DNA from: Comamonadaceae bacterium G21597-S1
GTDB lineage: Bacteria > Pseudomonadota > Gammaproteobacteria > Burkholderiales > Burkholderiaceae_C
Direction of reading: 5' to 3'
DNA length: 64,000 nt
NCBI GenBank assembly: GCA_027214345.1
Contig: JAPWHR010000009.1
Coordinates: 1-64,000, forward strand
Below are positions 14,849-23,032 of this stretch, in pieces. Position numbers and translations under genes: made by a program. The notes beneath the pieces were generated by a model. That model ran no database searches. It was not told the DNA's origin and worked only from the letters and a program-made list of their open reading frames with translations. Each line of letters begins with the position of its first letter. Positions within the stretch are counted from its first letter, which is position 1.

Positions 14849-15181
14849 ATGAACACCAAGACTTTCACCCTTCCAGCGGGAACCGTATGCAAGCGCGGCG
14901 GCATTCCGTTCGAGCTGGCCGCAGACACCGCGATCCAGTGTCACCCTCAGAACTGGCCGTTTATCCGCGATGGATTCCGGCCAGAAGTGGGCTATCAGAG
15001 GTTGTCGCTGAGCCAGGACGAACACGTCCCAGTGAAGCCTTTCCAGGCGGCTTGCTTGCCGGTGATGTCGACCACAAACAACTCGTCGTTGGAGTCGATC
15101 AGTGGCGACAGCCAGTCGCGCACTTGCGTCGCCGAGGACGGCGTTTCCACGATCCATGTGGAGTCCAAGCAATGCCAGTAG
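14849..15181 (+). CDS. Small early protein after cro (C-terminal half doubtful)
   Basis: Starts four bases after the cro stop, so it is likely co-transcribed. The first ~50 residues (TFTLPAGTVCKRGGIPFELA, then NWPFIRDGF) look like a genuine small phage protein. From about 14995 the frame is antisense to a more convincing minus-strand gene, so the C-terminal 60 residues may be real overlap or non-native. Function unknown. Confidence 0.45.
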   Translation: MNTKTFTLPAGTVCKRGGIPFELAADTAIQCHPQNWPFIRDGFRPEVGYQRLSLSQDEHVPVKPFQAACLPVMSTTNNSSLESISGDSQSRTCVAEDGVSTIHVESKQCQ

Positions 15182-15270
15182 TTCGGAAATGTCGCTTGAA
15201 TGCGTTTGATCAAGGCTGCGTAGTCCTGTCCTTGCTTGTTCAAGTCGTAGCCGAACAGAATTTTGTTCAT
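14995..15270 (-). CDS. SinR-family / Cas2-fold-like small protein
   Basis: 91 residues: a beta-alpha-beta start (MNKILFGYDLNKQGQDYAAL), a Trp-rich strand (YWHCLDSTWIVETPS) and NDELFVVDITGKQAAWKGF. This is the pattern of small phage and plasmid proteins annotated as SinR family, which resemble the ferredoxin-like fold of Cas2. Activity is not established. It is transcribed against the rightward early operon, unusual so close to cro. Confidence 0.65.
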   Translation of the reverse strand: MNKILFGYDLNKQGQDYAALIKRIQATFPNYWHCLDSTWIVETPSSATQVRDWLSPLIDSNDELFVVDITGKQAAWKGFTGTCSSWLSDNL

Positions 15271-15441
15271 GGCGGCCCCCGTGAGGAGTGAAGTTGTGGG
15301 AAGCCAATCTTCTCACGGGGCGCCGTACATGCTGCCATCCCATCCCGAATTCGAGGCCGCCTGATATGCGCAGCACATACCGATGGCGCCTGGAACTGTG
15401 CCGGGCCATTTCATTCGGCAGGGCCAAAGAGCCCTTGACCG

Positions 15442-15705
15442 CTACCGAGCTCGAAGCTGCCGAATCTCGTTCTCCAGGCGCGTCACCTGACCCGCAAGCT
15501 GCGACAGCATGCCCGACATCGCCGATTTCACGGCATCCACAGTGTCTGTTTTCAGGGCCACCGGGTCGATCTGTACCGATAGCACGCACGAGCATTGAGG
15601 GCAGGTGTGTGCAATGCACTTCCAGCGTGACTGGAACCCCACTTTGCCATCTAGGTCCCGAATCGAGGACGACGTGATGGTTGCATCGCATTTTGGACAT
15701 TTCAT
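15442..15705 (-). CDS. Zinc-ribbon and coiled-coil protein
   Basis: 87 residues: two CxxC knuckles (MKCPKCDA and HTCPQCSC) that should bind one zinc, then a helical coiled-coil tail (LAGQVTRLENEIRQLRAR). Same strand as the SinR-like gene, 171 bp upstream of it. Probably a small nucleic-acid or protein-binding adaptor; function unknown. The 171 bp between the two genes show no feature I can name. Confidence 0.68.
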   Translation of the reverse strand: MKCPKCDATITSSSIRDLDGKVGFQSRWKCIAHTCPQCSCVLSVQIDPVALKTDTVDAVKSAMSGMLSQLAGQVTRLENEIRQLRAR

Positions 15706-15788
15706 GGGTGGCCCTTTCGGTGATGGTTGTGTGAGAACTCCATCGTATGCCGATCGGGCTGCCCACCCAACACCGGAGTGGCACTGAC

Positions 15789-16040
15789 ATGGGCCAACCG
15801 TCCAGACCGCCCATGCTCACCCCCTGGGGCAAGTGCAGCGCCAGTGTGAAGGCGTCAATCCCCGAGGAAACCGAGCGCCGGCTCAAGGTGCACGCGGCCA
15901 GTACCGGCTCAACGGAGGCCGAAATCATCCGCAACATGCTGATCGAGAAGTTCCATGGGGCTGACATGGCCGAAGCCTCGCTTATCGAGCACTTCCGGTC
16001 AACGGTCAGAACTGGGACAGAAAAGGGCGGTGCCGCATGA
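15789..16040 (+). CDS. Ribbon-helix-helix (Arc/CopG-like) protein
   Basis: 83 residues. CSASVKASIPEETERRLKVH then STEAEIIRNMLIEKF has the strand-helix-helix plan of CopG/Arc regulators. It starts the uninterrupted rightward early/late gene run and overlaps the next gene (ATGA). Possible transcriptional control of replication genes. Confidence 0.6.
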   Translation: MGQPSRPPMLTPWGKCSASVKASIPEETERRLKVHAASTGSTEAEIIRNMLIEKFHGADMAEASLIEHFRSTVRTGTEKGGAA

Positions 16041-16258
16041 GCGCCGGCCAGTTCCACCGCCCCAAACCGGCGCAGGTCGTCAATGCCTTCGGCCGCATCC
16101 ATGAGGACACGCCAACCGTGTTCGCCACCAAGCAGGAGCTGGGCCGAGCCAAGGCGCACCAGTCGCTGACTATGACCGAGAAGGGCAAGGCTGCGATCGC
16201 GGAGTCGAACCGGCGCCTGGATGTGTACGTGAAGCGGCGCAAGGGGGCTGGTAGGTGA
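16037..16258 (+). CDS. Hypothetical early phage protein
   Basis: 73 basic residues ending YVKRRKGAGR; no domain recognised. Coupled on both sides by overlapping starts. Confidence 0.5.
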   Translation: MSAGQFHRPKPAQVVNAFGRIHEDTPTVFATKQELGRAKAHQSLTMTEKGKAAIAESNRRLDVYVKRRKGAGR

Positions 16259-17133
16259 ACTACTACGAGCACCACATAGGCGATTTCGCCGAAGCAACGG
16301 CGCATCTGACGTTTATCGAGGACGCCGCCTACAGCCGGATGATCCGGAAATATTACGCCACCGAGCGGCCAATGCCGGCCGACATCAAGGCGGTCCAGCG
16401 ACTGATCGGGGCCAGGACCAAGGAAGAACGCGACGCCGTTCAGGTCGTGCTCGAAGAGTTTTTCACGCTGCAAGACGATGGCTGGCACCAACGCCGGTGC
16501 GACGCTGACATCCTGAAATACCAAGACGGAGAGCCCGAGCGCGAGGTCAAAAAAGCCAACGAAGACAACAGGCTCAGGAAGCATCGCGAGGAGCGTGCAC
16601 GCCTGTTCAAGGTGATCACTGACGCCGGTCAGCATGCCCCCTGGAACATCGGAATGGGCGAGTTGCGATCGATGGTCAAAGCGTTGCAGCCGGCAGAACC
16701 TGAAACGGAACCTGAAACAAAAACACCGGAACCTGAAACGCAACCTGCAACGGCACCTGCAACGCCTGCAACGGCTACCCAGACACCAGACACCAGACAC
16801 CATCCACCAGACACCAGTAAGAAGTCAGTCTTAAGCGGCGCAGCGCCAGCGCTGCTACCGCCGCCTCCCGCCTACCTCGGCGAGAAAAACGAGCCCGATA
16901 TCCCCGCCAAGGCCAAGGTCCCTCTCGATGCCGCGTGGGAGCTTCCAACCGCCTGGGGAGAGGACGCAGAACGGCTGGGTTTCGAACCCGCCGAAATCCT
17001 GCACCAGAGCGAGAAGTTCCGCCAGTACTGGACCGCCGGCAAGGGGGCCGGCACGCGGCGCGGCATCAAGGGCTGGCGCCAATCGTGGTCGAACTGGCTC
17101 GGCAACGCTGAGCGATTCCGGAGAGCCGCATGA
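16255..17133 (+). CDS. YdaU/DUF1376 phage replication protein with DnaT-like C-terminus
   Basis: 292 residues. The N-terminus (MNYYEHHIGDFAEATAHLTF, ATERPMPADIKAVQRLIGAR) is DUF1376/YdaU, found in replication proteins of lambdoid phages. The C-terminus (LGFEPAEILHQSEKFRQYWT, GWRQSWSNWL) resembles the DnaT/helicase-loader single-strand-binding segment. They are joined by a low-complexity linker of Glu/Pro/Thr repeats (about 140-185), visible in the DNA as short tandem repeats at 16,690-16,830. Likely role: loading host helicase at the phage origin. Confidence 0.8.
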   Translation: MNYYEHHIGDFAEATAHLTFIEDAAYSRMIRKYYATERPMPADIKAVQRLIGARTKEERDAVQVVLEEFFTLQDDGWHQRRCDADILKYQDGEPEREVKKANEDNRLRKHREERARLFKVITDAGQHAPWNIGMGELRSMVKALQPAEPETEPETKTPEPETQPATAPATPATATQTPDTRHHPPDTSKKSVLSGAAPALLPPPPAYLGEKNEPDIPAKAKVPLDAAWELPTAWGEDAERLGFEPAEILHQSEKFRQYWTAGKGAGTRRGIKGWRQSWSNWLGNAERFRRAA

Positions 17134-17600
17134 GCTACAAAACCAAGGCCGAAACACTGGCCGATGCGATCCCGCACACCCCGGTCGTGCGCACCTACCG
17201 ATGCTCCGGCCACGGCTGCCCGATGCCCGGTGCGATCTTCGACAACCCGGGGCAGCTCACTGGCGTTTGCGCCTACCACTACGCCGCCAACCCGAGCGAC
17301 TGGCCACGCATCACGCAGGCCTTGACCGACTGGGCCTGTGTCACCGACGAGATCAACGCCTGTCGGCGGATCCACACCGACCCCGAGACGGCCACCAGTC
17401 CGGGCACGATAGCCCGCCAGTTCGAAGCTGCCGTGGCCAGGCTCGAACCACGGGTCGGCACTTGGTGGGACCAGCTCAAGCCGCAGCCGGGACGCGGCGG
17501 TCGCATGGACGACTACCGATCGTGGGGCCTGCGCTTGGATCGCTTCATCGGCGCCAGGGTGCAGGCCGTCACCGTCACACCTCGCAGGAGAGCAGCATGA
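17130..17600 (+). CDS. Hypothetical early protein with possible zinc site
   Basis: 156 residues. A Cys cluster (RCSGHGCPMPG, then GVCAYHYA) could bind zinc. The C-terminal half is helical and basic. Coupled between the replication protein and a 64-residue protein, so a helper in replication or recombination is plausible; not recognised. Confidence 0.6.
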   Translation: MSYKTKAETLADAIPHTPVVRTYRCSGHGCPMPGAIFDNPGQLTGVCAYHYAANPSDWPRITQALTDWACVTDEINACRRIHTDPETATSPGTIARQFEAAVARLEPRVGTWWDQLKPQPGRGGRMDDYRSWGLRLDRFIGARVQAVTVTPRRRAA

Positions 17601-17791
17601 CCGCCGAAGACGACCTTCGCAGTCCAAACCCGGATGAGACCGAGCTGTCGACGCTCGAGGTGCGCCAAGGGCTCAGGGACGGCAGCATCCCGCCTGGACC
17701 GCGCGCGCGTGCCCGAGCGTTTGCCGATGCGTGGGTGTGGGAGCGCCGGCGGGTCGAAGTACACGACTTTTACCGGGAGACAACAACGTGA
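17597..17791 (+). CDS. Hypothetical 64-residue protein
   Basis: Starts on the preceding stop (ATGA) and its own stop overlaps the GTG of rusA (GTGA). Sequence LEVRQGLRDGSIPPGPRARA is charged and helical. No family recognised. Confidence 0.5.
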   Translation: MTAEDDLRSPNPDETELSTLEVRQGLRDGSIPPGPRARARAFADAWVWERRRVEVHDFYRETTT

Positions 17792-18243
17792 TCGTCATTG
17801 CCCTTCCATACCCGTTGTCGGCCAACCGCTACTGGCGCCCGGTGCGCATCGGCAACCACATCACCATCGTGCCGACCAAGGAGGCCAAGGGGTACCGCAC
17901 TGCGGCCGCATGGTGCATCAAGTCGGCCGGCATCAAGACCCCTATCACCGGCCGCGTCGCGATCGATGTGAAGCTCTACCCCAACCGCCCGCAGGACTGG
18001 AAGAAGCGCCAGCGCGAGCACGGCGCCGCGTGGGATGACACCGTTATGTGCATCGACCTGGACAACGCGAACAAGGTGTTGTTGGACGCCATCAAGGGCG
18101 TGGCCATCGAGGATGACAAGTGGGTGCGCCGGCTCACGTGCGAGCGCATGGAGCCCGACGCCGCGGGCGCGCGCGTGGTGATCACCATCACCAAAATTGC
18201 CACCGAACAGCCGCAGGAATCGCTGGCGCTGGAGGCTGCGTGA
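17788..18243 (+). CDS. rusA: RusA-family Holliday-junction resolvase
   Basis: 151 residues from the GTG at 17788, chosen because GTGA overlaps the upstream stop and the fold begins at once (VIVIALPYPLSANRYWRP). The active-site region DLDNANKVLLDAIKGV followed by IEDD carries the conserved Asp residues of RusA. It cuts four-way junctions produced by phage recombination or replication so DNA can be packaged. Confidence 0.88.
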   Translation: MIVIALPYPLSANRYWRPVRIGNHITIVPTKEAKGYRTAAAWCIKSAGIKTPITGRVAIDVKLYPNRPQDWKKRQREHGAAWDDTVMCIDLDNANKVLLDAIKGVAIEDDKWVRRLTCERMEPDAAGARVVITITKIATEQPQESLALEAA

Positions 18244-18392
18244 TGCTGGTTCTGCGCCCCCAAGGCCGCGGCAACTGGGCGCCGACTCGCATCGTCATCG
18301 ACGGGGCCCGGATCGGCCCAATGACGTTTCGCGCCGGCCAGCTGCTGCCCCTTGGGGGTATCGTGTTTCGGATCGTGATGGTGCTTCCGTGA
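18243..18392 (+). CDS. Hypothetical 49-residue protein
   Basis: Coupled to rusA by TGATG and to the next gene by GTGA. Beta-rich sequence (TRIVIDGARIGPMTFRAGQL). Function unknown. Confidence 0.45.
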   Translation: MLVLRPQGRGNWAPTRIVIDGARIGPMTFRAGQLLPLGGIVFRIVMVLP

Positions 18393-18643
18393 AACCACCA
18401 GAGCCTATGCGCAAGATCGGGCGCACGATTACCGCGATGACGGCCCAGCGCATGTGCATCGACAAGAAGCGTTTTGACAGCAAGAACGAGGCTCGCGACT
18501 TCGCCATTCGCGGTCAGAAGCTTTACGGCAACGCATCGACCACTCCCTACAAATGCCCGGTGTGCTTCAAGTGGCACCTGTCATCGCTCAATCACACCGA
18601 AGGCAACAAGGCCCGGCGCCGCGCGCTGTCCCACAAGCCATGA
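18389..18643 (+). CDS. Zinc-finger-like phage protein
   Basis: 84 residues from the GTG at 18389, overlapping the previous stop. YKCPVCFKWHLSS with an upstream Cys (RMCIDKKRF) resembles the small zinc ribbons in phage late-control or packaging-adjacent proteins. Function unknown. Confidence 0.58.
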   Translation: MKPPEPMRKIGRTITAMTAQRMCIDKKRFDSKNEARDFAIRGQKLYGNASTTPYKCPVCFKWHLSSLNHTEGNKARRRALSHKP

Positions 18644-18891
18644 CCGCTGCGATCAACACCAAACCGCCCATCGGCATGCTGCGCTTCACGCCGCGGCCGA
18701 TCGACGTTGAGTCCATCCCGATCGGTGCAGTGGTGCGAACCCCATTGGGGCAACTGGCGCGTGTCACCGGGTACCGTGGCCGGCGGCGCCAACATCGCGA
18801 ATACCTGGTGCTGCGCTACTTGACGCCGCGCAACCGTGCCTTTGCGGTGGTGCTGTTGTTGCCCGAGCTGGTGGAGGTGGTCGATGGCTGA
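18640..18891 (+). CDS. Hypothetical 83-residue protein
   Basis: Beta-rich and basic (GAVVRTPLGQLARVTGYRGR, EYLVLRYLTPR), perhaps a small SH3-like fold. Overlaps both neighbours. Unknown role just before terminase. Confidence 0.5.
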   Translation: MTAAINTKPPIGMLRFTPRPIDVESIPIGAVVRTPLGQLARVTGYRGRRRQHREYLVLRYLTPRNRAFAVVLLLPELVEVVDG

Positions 18892-19378
18892 TACACCGGC
18901 GACACCACAAAAGGAGGATGACGATGTCTCCAAGATGGTCTTCCTGGTCGAGCTCCATTGCGGTGAAACCGTGCGCGATGCCGCGCGTACTGCCTGCGTC
19001 GCTCGTTGCACCGCCTACCGCTGGCGTGACGACGATGCAGAGTTCGCCGAGGCCTGGGATGATGCGATCGACGCCGGTACGGAACTGATGGAGCGTGAGG
19101 CAATTCGCCGCGGCATGAGCGGTGTGACCAGGCCCGTGTTTCACAAGGGGAAGGTGTGTGGCCACCTGCAGGAATACAGCGACACGCTGTTGATCTTCAT
19201 GCTCAAGGCGCGCCGGCCTGACGTGTACCGAGAGCGCGCCACGTTCGAGCACACAGGCAAGGGCGGCAAGGACCTGCCGGCGACCACGACAACGGTGCAG
19301 GCTGGTGTGCTGGTGGTGCCGGGGGTCATGCAGGATCCGGATGCCTGGACGAAACTCGTGAAGGACAATGGGCAATGA
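18884..19378 (+). CDS. Terminase small subunit
   Basis: 164 residues. The N-terminal HTH (CGETVRDAARTACVARCTAY) and following helices (LMEREAIRRGMSG, LLIFMLKARRPDVYRER) are the common TerS plan: DNA recognition by the HTH and oligomerisation by helices. It lies just before the large subunit with a 62-residue protein between. It should recognise the phage pac/cos region and regulate TerL. Confidence 0.75.
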   Translation: MADTPATPQKEDDDVSKMVFLVELHCGETVRDAARTACVARCTAYRWRDDDAEFAEAWDDAIDAGTELMEREAIRRGMSGVTRPVFHKGKVCGHLQEYSDTLLIFMLKARRPDVYRERATFEHTGKGGKDLPATTTTVQAGVLVVPGVMQDPDAWTKLVKDNGQ

Positions 19379-19563
19379 CGGATCCAGCGCAGCCTTTCCC
19401 GGCACCCGCAGACCTGCAGGCGCAGGTGCCTGAGACTCCGCACGACAAGATGCTGCAGGACTACATGCAGCGCCAGCTGCAGCAGGCCATTCGTCTGCGC
19501 CAGGTGCGTACGCCGCAGGGCCTGGCATCGCTTTTCCCAGGACTGGGCAAGAAGCACCGGTGA
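19375..19563 (+). CDS. Hypothetical 62-residue protein between terminase subunits
   Basis: Proline-rich start then one helix (KMLQDYMQRQLQQAIRLRQV). Coupled to both terminase genes by overlapping stop/start. Perhaps a packaging accessory; not recognised. Confidence 0.5.
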   Translation: MTDPAQPFPAPADLQAQVPETPHDKMLQDYMQRQLQQAIRLRQVRTPQGLASLFPGLGKKHR

Positions 19564-20993
19564 CAACCGTATGGGCGCCGCACAAGGGTAGCCAAACCCT
19601 GTTCCTGGCCTGCCCGGTATTCGAATGCCTGTTCGAGGGCACTCGCGGACCGGGCAAGACCGATGCGCTCCTGATGTCGTTCGCCCAGTACGTCGGCGTG
19701 GGCTTTGGCCCGGCCTGGCGTGGCATCCTGTTTCGGGAGACCTACAAGCAGCTGGCTGACGTCATCGTCAAGACCAAGCGTTGGTTTCGCCTGTTCTTCC
19801 CCGCGGCCCGGTTCCTTGAGAGCCCGTCGGACTACAAATGGCGGTTCCCCGGCGGCGAGGAGCTGCTGCTGCGAGTGGGCGTGAAGGAGGATGACTACTG
19901 GGACTACCACGGCCATGAATATCCGTGGATCGGATTCGAGGAACTGACCAACTGGCGCACGCTGGGCTTCTACGAGATGATGCACAGCTGCTGTCGCTCG
20001 AGCCAGCCGGGCATGCCGCGCATGGTGCGGGCCACCACCAACCCATACGGTCGCGGCCATGCAGCTGTGAAAGAGCGCTGGAACATCGGTGTCAGCAAGC
20101 CCGGCGACATCATCCGCGACGCGCAGGGCAGGGAGCGCACCTACGTGCACGGCGATATTCGCGAGAACCTGGCGCTCCTGGCCAATGATCCGGACTACAT
20201 AGCAACGCTGGAGGGCATCAAGGATCCAAACCGGCGCAAGGCCTGGCTGCACGGCTCCTGGGAAATCAACATCGGTGCCTTCCTCGAGCACTGCTGGGAC
20301 CCGGCCAAACACATCGTCAAGCCGTTCCCGATCCCCGGCCACTGGAAATGCTGGCGGGCGATGGACTGGGGGTATGCCAAGCCGTATGCGGTGCTGTGGT
20401 TTGCCAAGGACCCGGAGGGCAAGACCTACATCTGGCGCGAGATGTACGGCATCGCCAAAGACGACAACGGCAAGGACCTGCCGAATGTGGGCAGCAAAGA
20501 ATCGCCCGACACGGTGGCCAGGCGCATCGCCGAGCGCGAGAAGCACGACGAGCGTGTCGGCATCTGGATGGGTCCGTCGTTCACCGGTCCCGACCTGTTC
20601 GCCCGCGGCGGTGGCCAGTATGGCGCCCAGAACACCCATGCCGAGACGTTCAAACGCCATGGCGTGAAGTTCCGCCCGGCCTGGGCCGCAAAGGGGAGCC
20701 GCGCCGCCGGCGCCATGGAAATTGTGCGGCTGCTCGAGACTGACCAGCTCGCGGTGTTCGATACCTGTCGCCATTGGCTGCGCACCGTGCCGACATTGGA
20801 GCCAGATCCAGAGGATCCCGATGACGTGGACACCGAGGCCGAGGACCACGCCTGGGACGCCACACGCCAGGGTCTGGTGCGCGTGACGCGATCGCCAAGT
20901 GAGCCCGAGGAATCACTTTCTGGCGACCCAGAGGCGAACCCGGTCCATATTCTGCCGGACGGATCACACCGAATCGAGCGGATCACACGATGA
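19560..20993 (+). CDS. Terminase large subunit
   Basis: 477 residues from GTG 19560. ATPase: Walker A GTRGPGKT (27-34), Walker B WIGFEE (123-128). RNase H-like nuclease: first acidic residue in MDWGYAKPYAVLW (D269), and the C-terminal EDHAWDATR region holds conserved acids. It translocates DNA into the prohead and cuts the concatemer. Length and order (TerS-TerL-portal) are normal. Confidence 0.9.
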   Translation: MTTVWAPHKGSQTLFLACPVFECLFEGTRGPGKTDALLMSFAQYVGVGFGPAWRGILFRETYKQLADVIVKTKRWFRLFFPAARFLESPSDYKWRFPGGEELLLRVGVKEDDYWDYHGHEYPWIGFEELTNWRTLGFYEMMHSCCRSSQPGMPRMVRATTNPYGRGHAAVKERWNIGVSKPGDIIRDAQGRERTYVHGDIRENLALLANDPDYIATLEGIKDPNRRKAWLHGSWEINIGAFLEHCWDPAKHIVKPFPIPGHWKCWRAMDWGYAKPYAVLWFAKDPEGKTYIWREMYGIAKDDNGKDLPNVGSKESPDTVARRIAEREKHDERVGIWMGPSFTGPDLFARGGGQYGAQNTHAETFKRHGVKFRPAWAAKGSRAAGAMEIVRLLETDQLAVFDTCRHWLRTVPTLEPDPEDPDDVDTEAEDHAWDATRQGLVRVTRSPSEPEESLSGDPEANPVHILPDGSHRIERITR

Positions 20994-23032
20994 CGATTGA
21001 CATCACCCCCACACCAGCGCCGCCGCCAGGCAGCGCGCAATCCATTGTCTCGGCTCAGGTCGAACAGACAAGGCCGAAGGACGATCCACTGGTCGCGACC
21101 TGGTTCAAGCGCATCAAGGCCGCCGAAAAGCACTGGGACGACTTCCACCGGCGCGTGCGATACAACCGCGCGCTGGTGCGTGGCATCGACGATTCCTCTG
21201 GAACCACCCCGGAGAGCCCGCACTACAACAAGAAGCGAGCGAATCTGATCAAGGCCAACATCGCGGTGGTGCAGTCCAAGGTCTACGCCAAGAACCCTGA
21301 GATGTCGGCCGAGCCCACGAACAAGGGCGCCAACTTGCGCAAGCTGTGCGATACGGTGTCGACAGTCACACAGACCATGCTCGAGGATGCCAAGCTCAAG
21401 GCCAAGGCCAAGCGCGGTGTGCGCGCCGCCATGACCTGCACGCTGGGCATCCTCAAGGTGCAGTACCAGCGCGATCGCAAGATCGACCCGATCATCAAAG
21501 ACCGCATCGAGGACGCGCAGGACAACATCGCCAACATCGAATCTCTGCTGGCGCAGATCGAGGGCGACGAAGCTACCCGCACCGACCTTGAGTCCAAGCG
21601 CCGCGAGCTCGAGCAGGCCATTGCCGGCTGGGAGGCGCAGAAGGAGGTTGTGGCGTCCGAGGGCCTGGTGCTGGACATGGTGCGAACCGACAGGTTGCTG
21701 CTGGACACCGCGATCGATGACATCTTGGACTACGAGCAGTCGGCCTACATGATCGAGAAGATCCCGATGCGCCGGTCCGTGGCGATGGGGCTGATGCCGG
21801 GGATCGACTTGACACACGCCACGACGTACAAGGTCGGAGACGTGGACAAGTCCCCGCAGGCCAATGCCACAAGTCCGTATTCCGGCACCAACATGCAAGG
21901 CGATAGCGCCGATGATCCGCTGGTGCTGGTCTACGAGATCTGGAGCAAGACCGACAACACGATCTATACCCTGGTCGACGGAATCAAATCCCAGTTCGCG
22001 CGCGCGCCGTATCAGCCGCAATATGCCGGTGAGCGGTGGTGGGCGTATTTCATCCTGCCGTGGGGTGTTGTCGACGGCGTTGTTGTGAGCCAGTCTCTGG
22101 TCGACGATCTGGAAAAGCTCGAAGTCGAGCACAACGAAACACGTGACAAGTTCGCCGAGCTGCGCCGCAAGAACGTGCCGCACTGGATCGCATCGGGTGA
22201 CGTGCGCGAGAAGGACCTGATCAAGAAGATCACGATTCCAGGCCTGGGCGAAGTCATGGTTCTCGATGCCGCAGACAGGAAGGTCGAGGACGTGTTCAAG
22301 CAGGCCCAGTTGTTGCAGATCGACCCGGCCGCCTATGACACGTCGCCGATCAGCTACGACATCGAGACGGTTTCGGGCCTGCAAGAGGCGGCCAGGTCCA
22401 TCGTCACCAAGCCCAAGACCGCCACTGAGGCCAGCATCAGCGACCAGAGCCTGGGCGCCAGAGTTGCCGATTTCCGCGACACGGTCGAAGACTGGCTGAC
22501 CGAGATCGCGCAGTATTCGAGCGAGCTGTGCCTGCTGGCCATGACTCCGCAGCAGGTCGAGCAGATTATGGGCAGCCCGGCGCCTGTCGATCCGATGGCG
22601 GCCGCGGCGCAGACCGTGGCGACCGGCATGCCGCCGCCACCGCCCGAGTTGCCATACGAGTGGCCAGCGCAGCGCACGCCCGATACCGTGTTTCAGCTGA
22701 TCCAGATGAAGATCCGGGCCGGCTCGACCGCGGCGCCCAACAAGCTCGAGATGCAGGAGTCATGGACCCGGGCCCTGCCGCTGCTGGAAAAGATGATCGG
22801 CACCATCATGGCCGTCGACGCATCCGGAGGCGACAGCACGCCATACCGCGAACTGGTCAAGGAGACGGCCGCGCGGTTCGATGAATCCCTGGACGTCGAC
22901 CGATTCTTGCCACTAAAGCCCATTGCGCCGGCCATGCCCGCCGTGGCCGCGTCACCCCAGATTCCCGGCGCCATGCCGGGCATGCCAATGCCGGGCGGCC
23001 AGCCTGGTCAACCCCCTGCAACACTCCAATGA
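20990..23032 (+). CDS. Portal protein (podovirus type)
   Basis: 680 residues, placed directly after TerL by ATGA overlap. The N-terminal part (HWDDFHRRVRYNRALVRG, KANIAVVQSKVYAKNPEMSA), a long helical insertion (ANIESLLAQIEGDEATR) and a Pro/Met/Gly-rich C-terminal tail (PGAMPGMPMPGG) fit portal rings of short-tailed phages. It forms the DNA channel at the capsid vertex. The call rests on position, size and helical make-up. Confidence 0.8.
   Translation: MTIDITPTPAPPPGSAQSIVSAQVEQTRPKDDPLVATWFKRIKAAEKHWDDFHRRVRYNRALVRGIDDSSGTTPESPHYNKKRANLIKANIAVVQSKVYAKNPEMSAEPTNKGANLRKLCDTVSTVTQTMLEDAKLKAKAKRGVRAAMTCTLGILKVQYQRDRKIDPIIKDRIEDAQDNIANIESLLAQIEGDEATRTDLESKRRELEQAIAGWEAQKEVVASEGLVLDMVRTDRLLLDTAIDDILDYEQSAYMIEKIPMRRSVAMGLMPGIDLTHATTYKVGDVDKSPQANATSPYSGTNMQGDSADDPLVLVYEIWSKTDNTIYTLVDGIKSQFARAPYQPQYAGERWWAYFILPWGVVDGVVVSQSLVDDLEKLEVEHNETRDKFAELRRKNVPHWIASGDVREKDLIKKITIPGLGEVMVLDAADRKVEDVFKQAQLLQIDPAAYDTSPISYDIETVSGLQEAARSIVTKPKTATEASISDQSLGARVADFRDTVEDWLTEIAQYSSELCLLAMTPQQVEQIMGSPAPVDPMAAAAQTVATGMPPPPPELPYEWPAQRTPDTVFQLIQMKIRAGSTAAPNKLEMQESWTRALPLLEKMIGTIMAVDASGGDSTPYRELVKETAARFDESLDVDRFLPLKPIAPAMPAVAASPQIPGAMPGMPMPGGQPGQPPATLQ

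Noticed and set aside
15288-15677. Plus-strand 129-codon frame
   Set aside because: Mostly antisense to the zinc-ribbon gene; the 75 non-overlapping bases are too few to support it.
16690-16830. Short tandem repeats that could be a CRISPR or minisatellite
   Set aside because: They encode the Glu/Pro/Thr linker of the replication protein and have no spacers. An origin iteron role is possible but unsupported.
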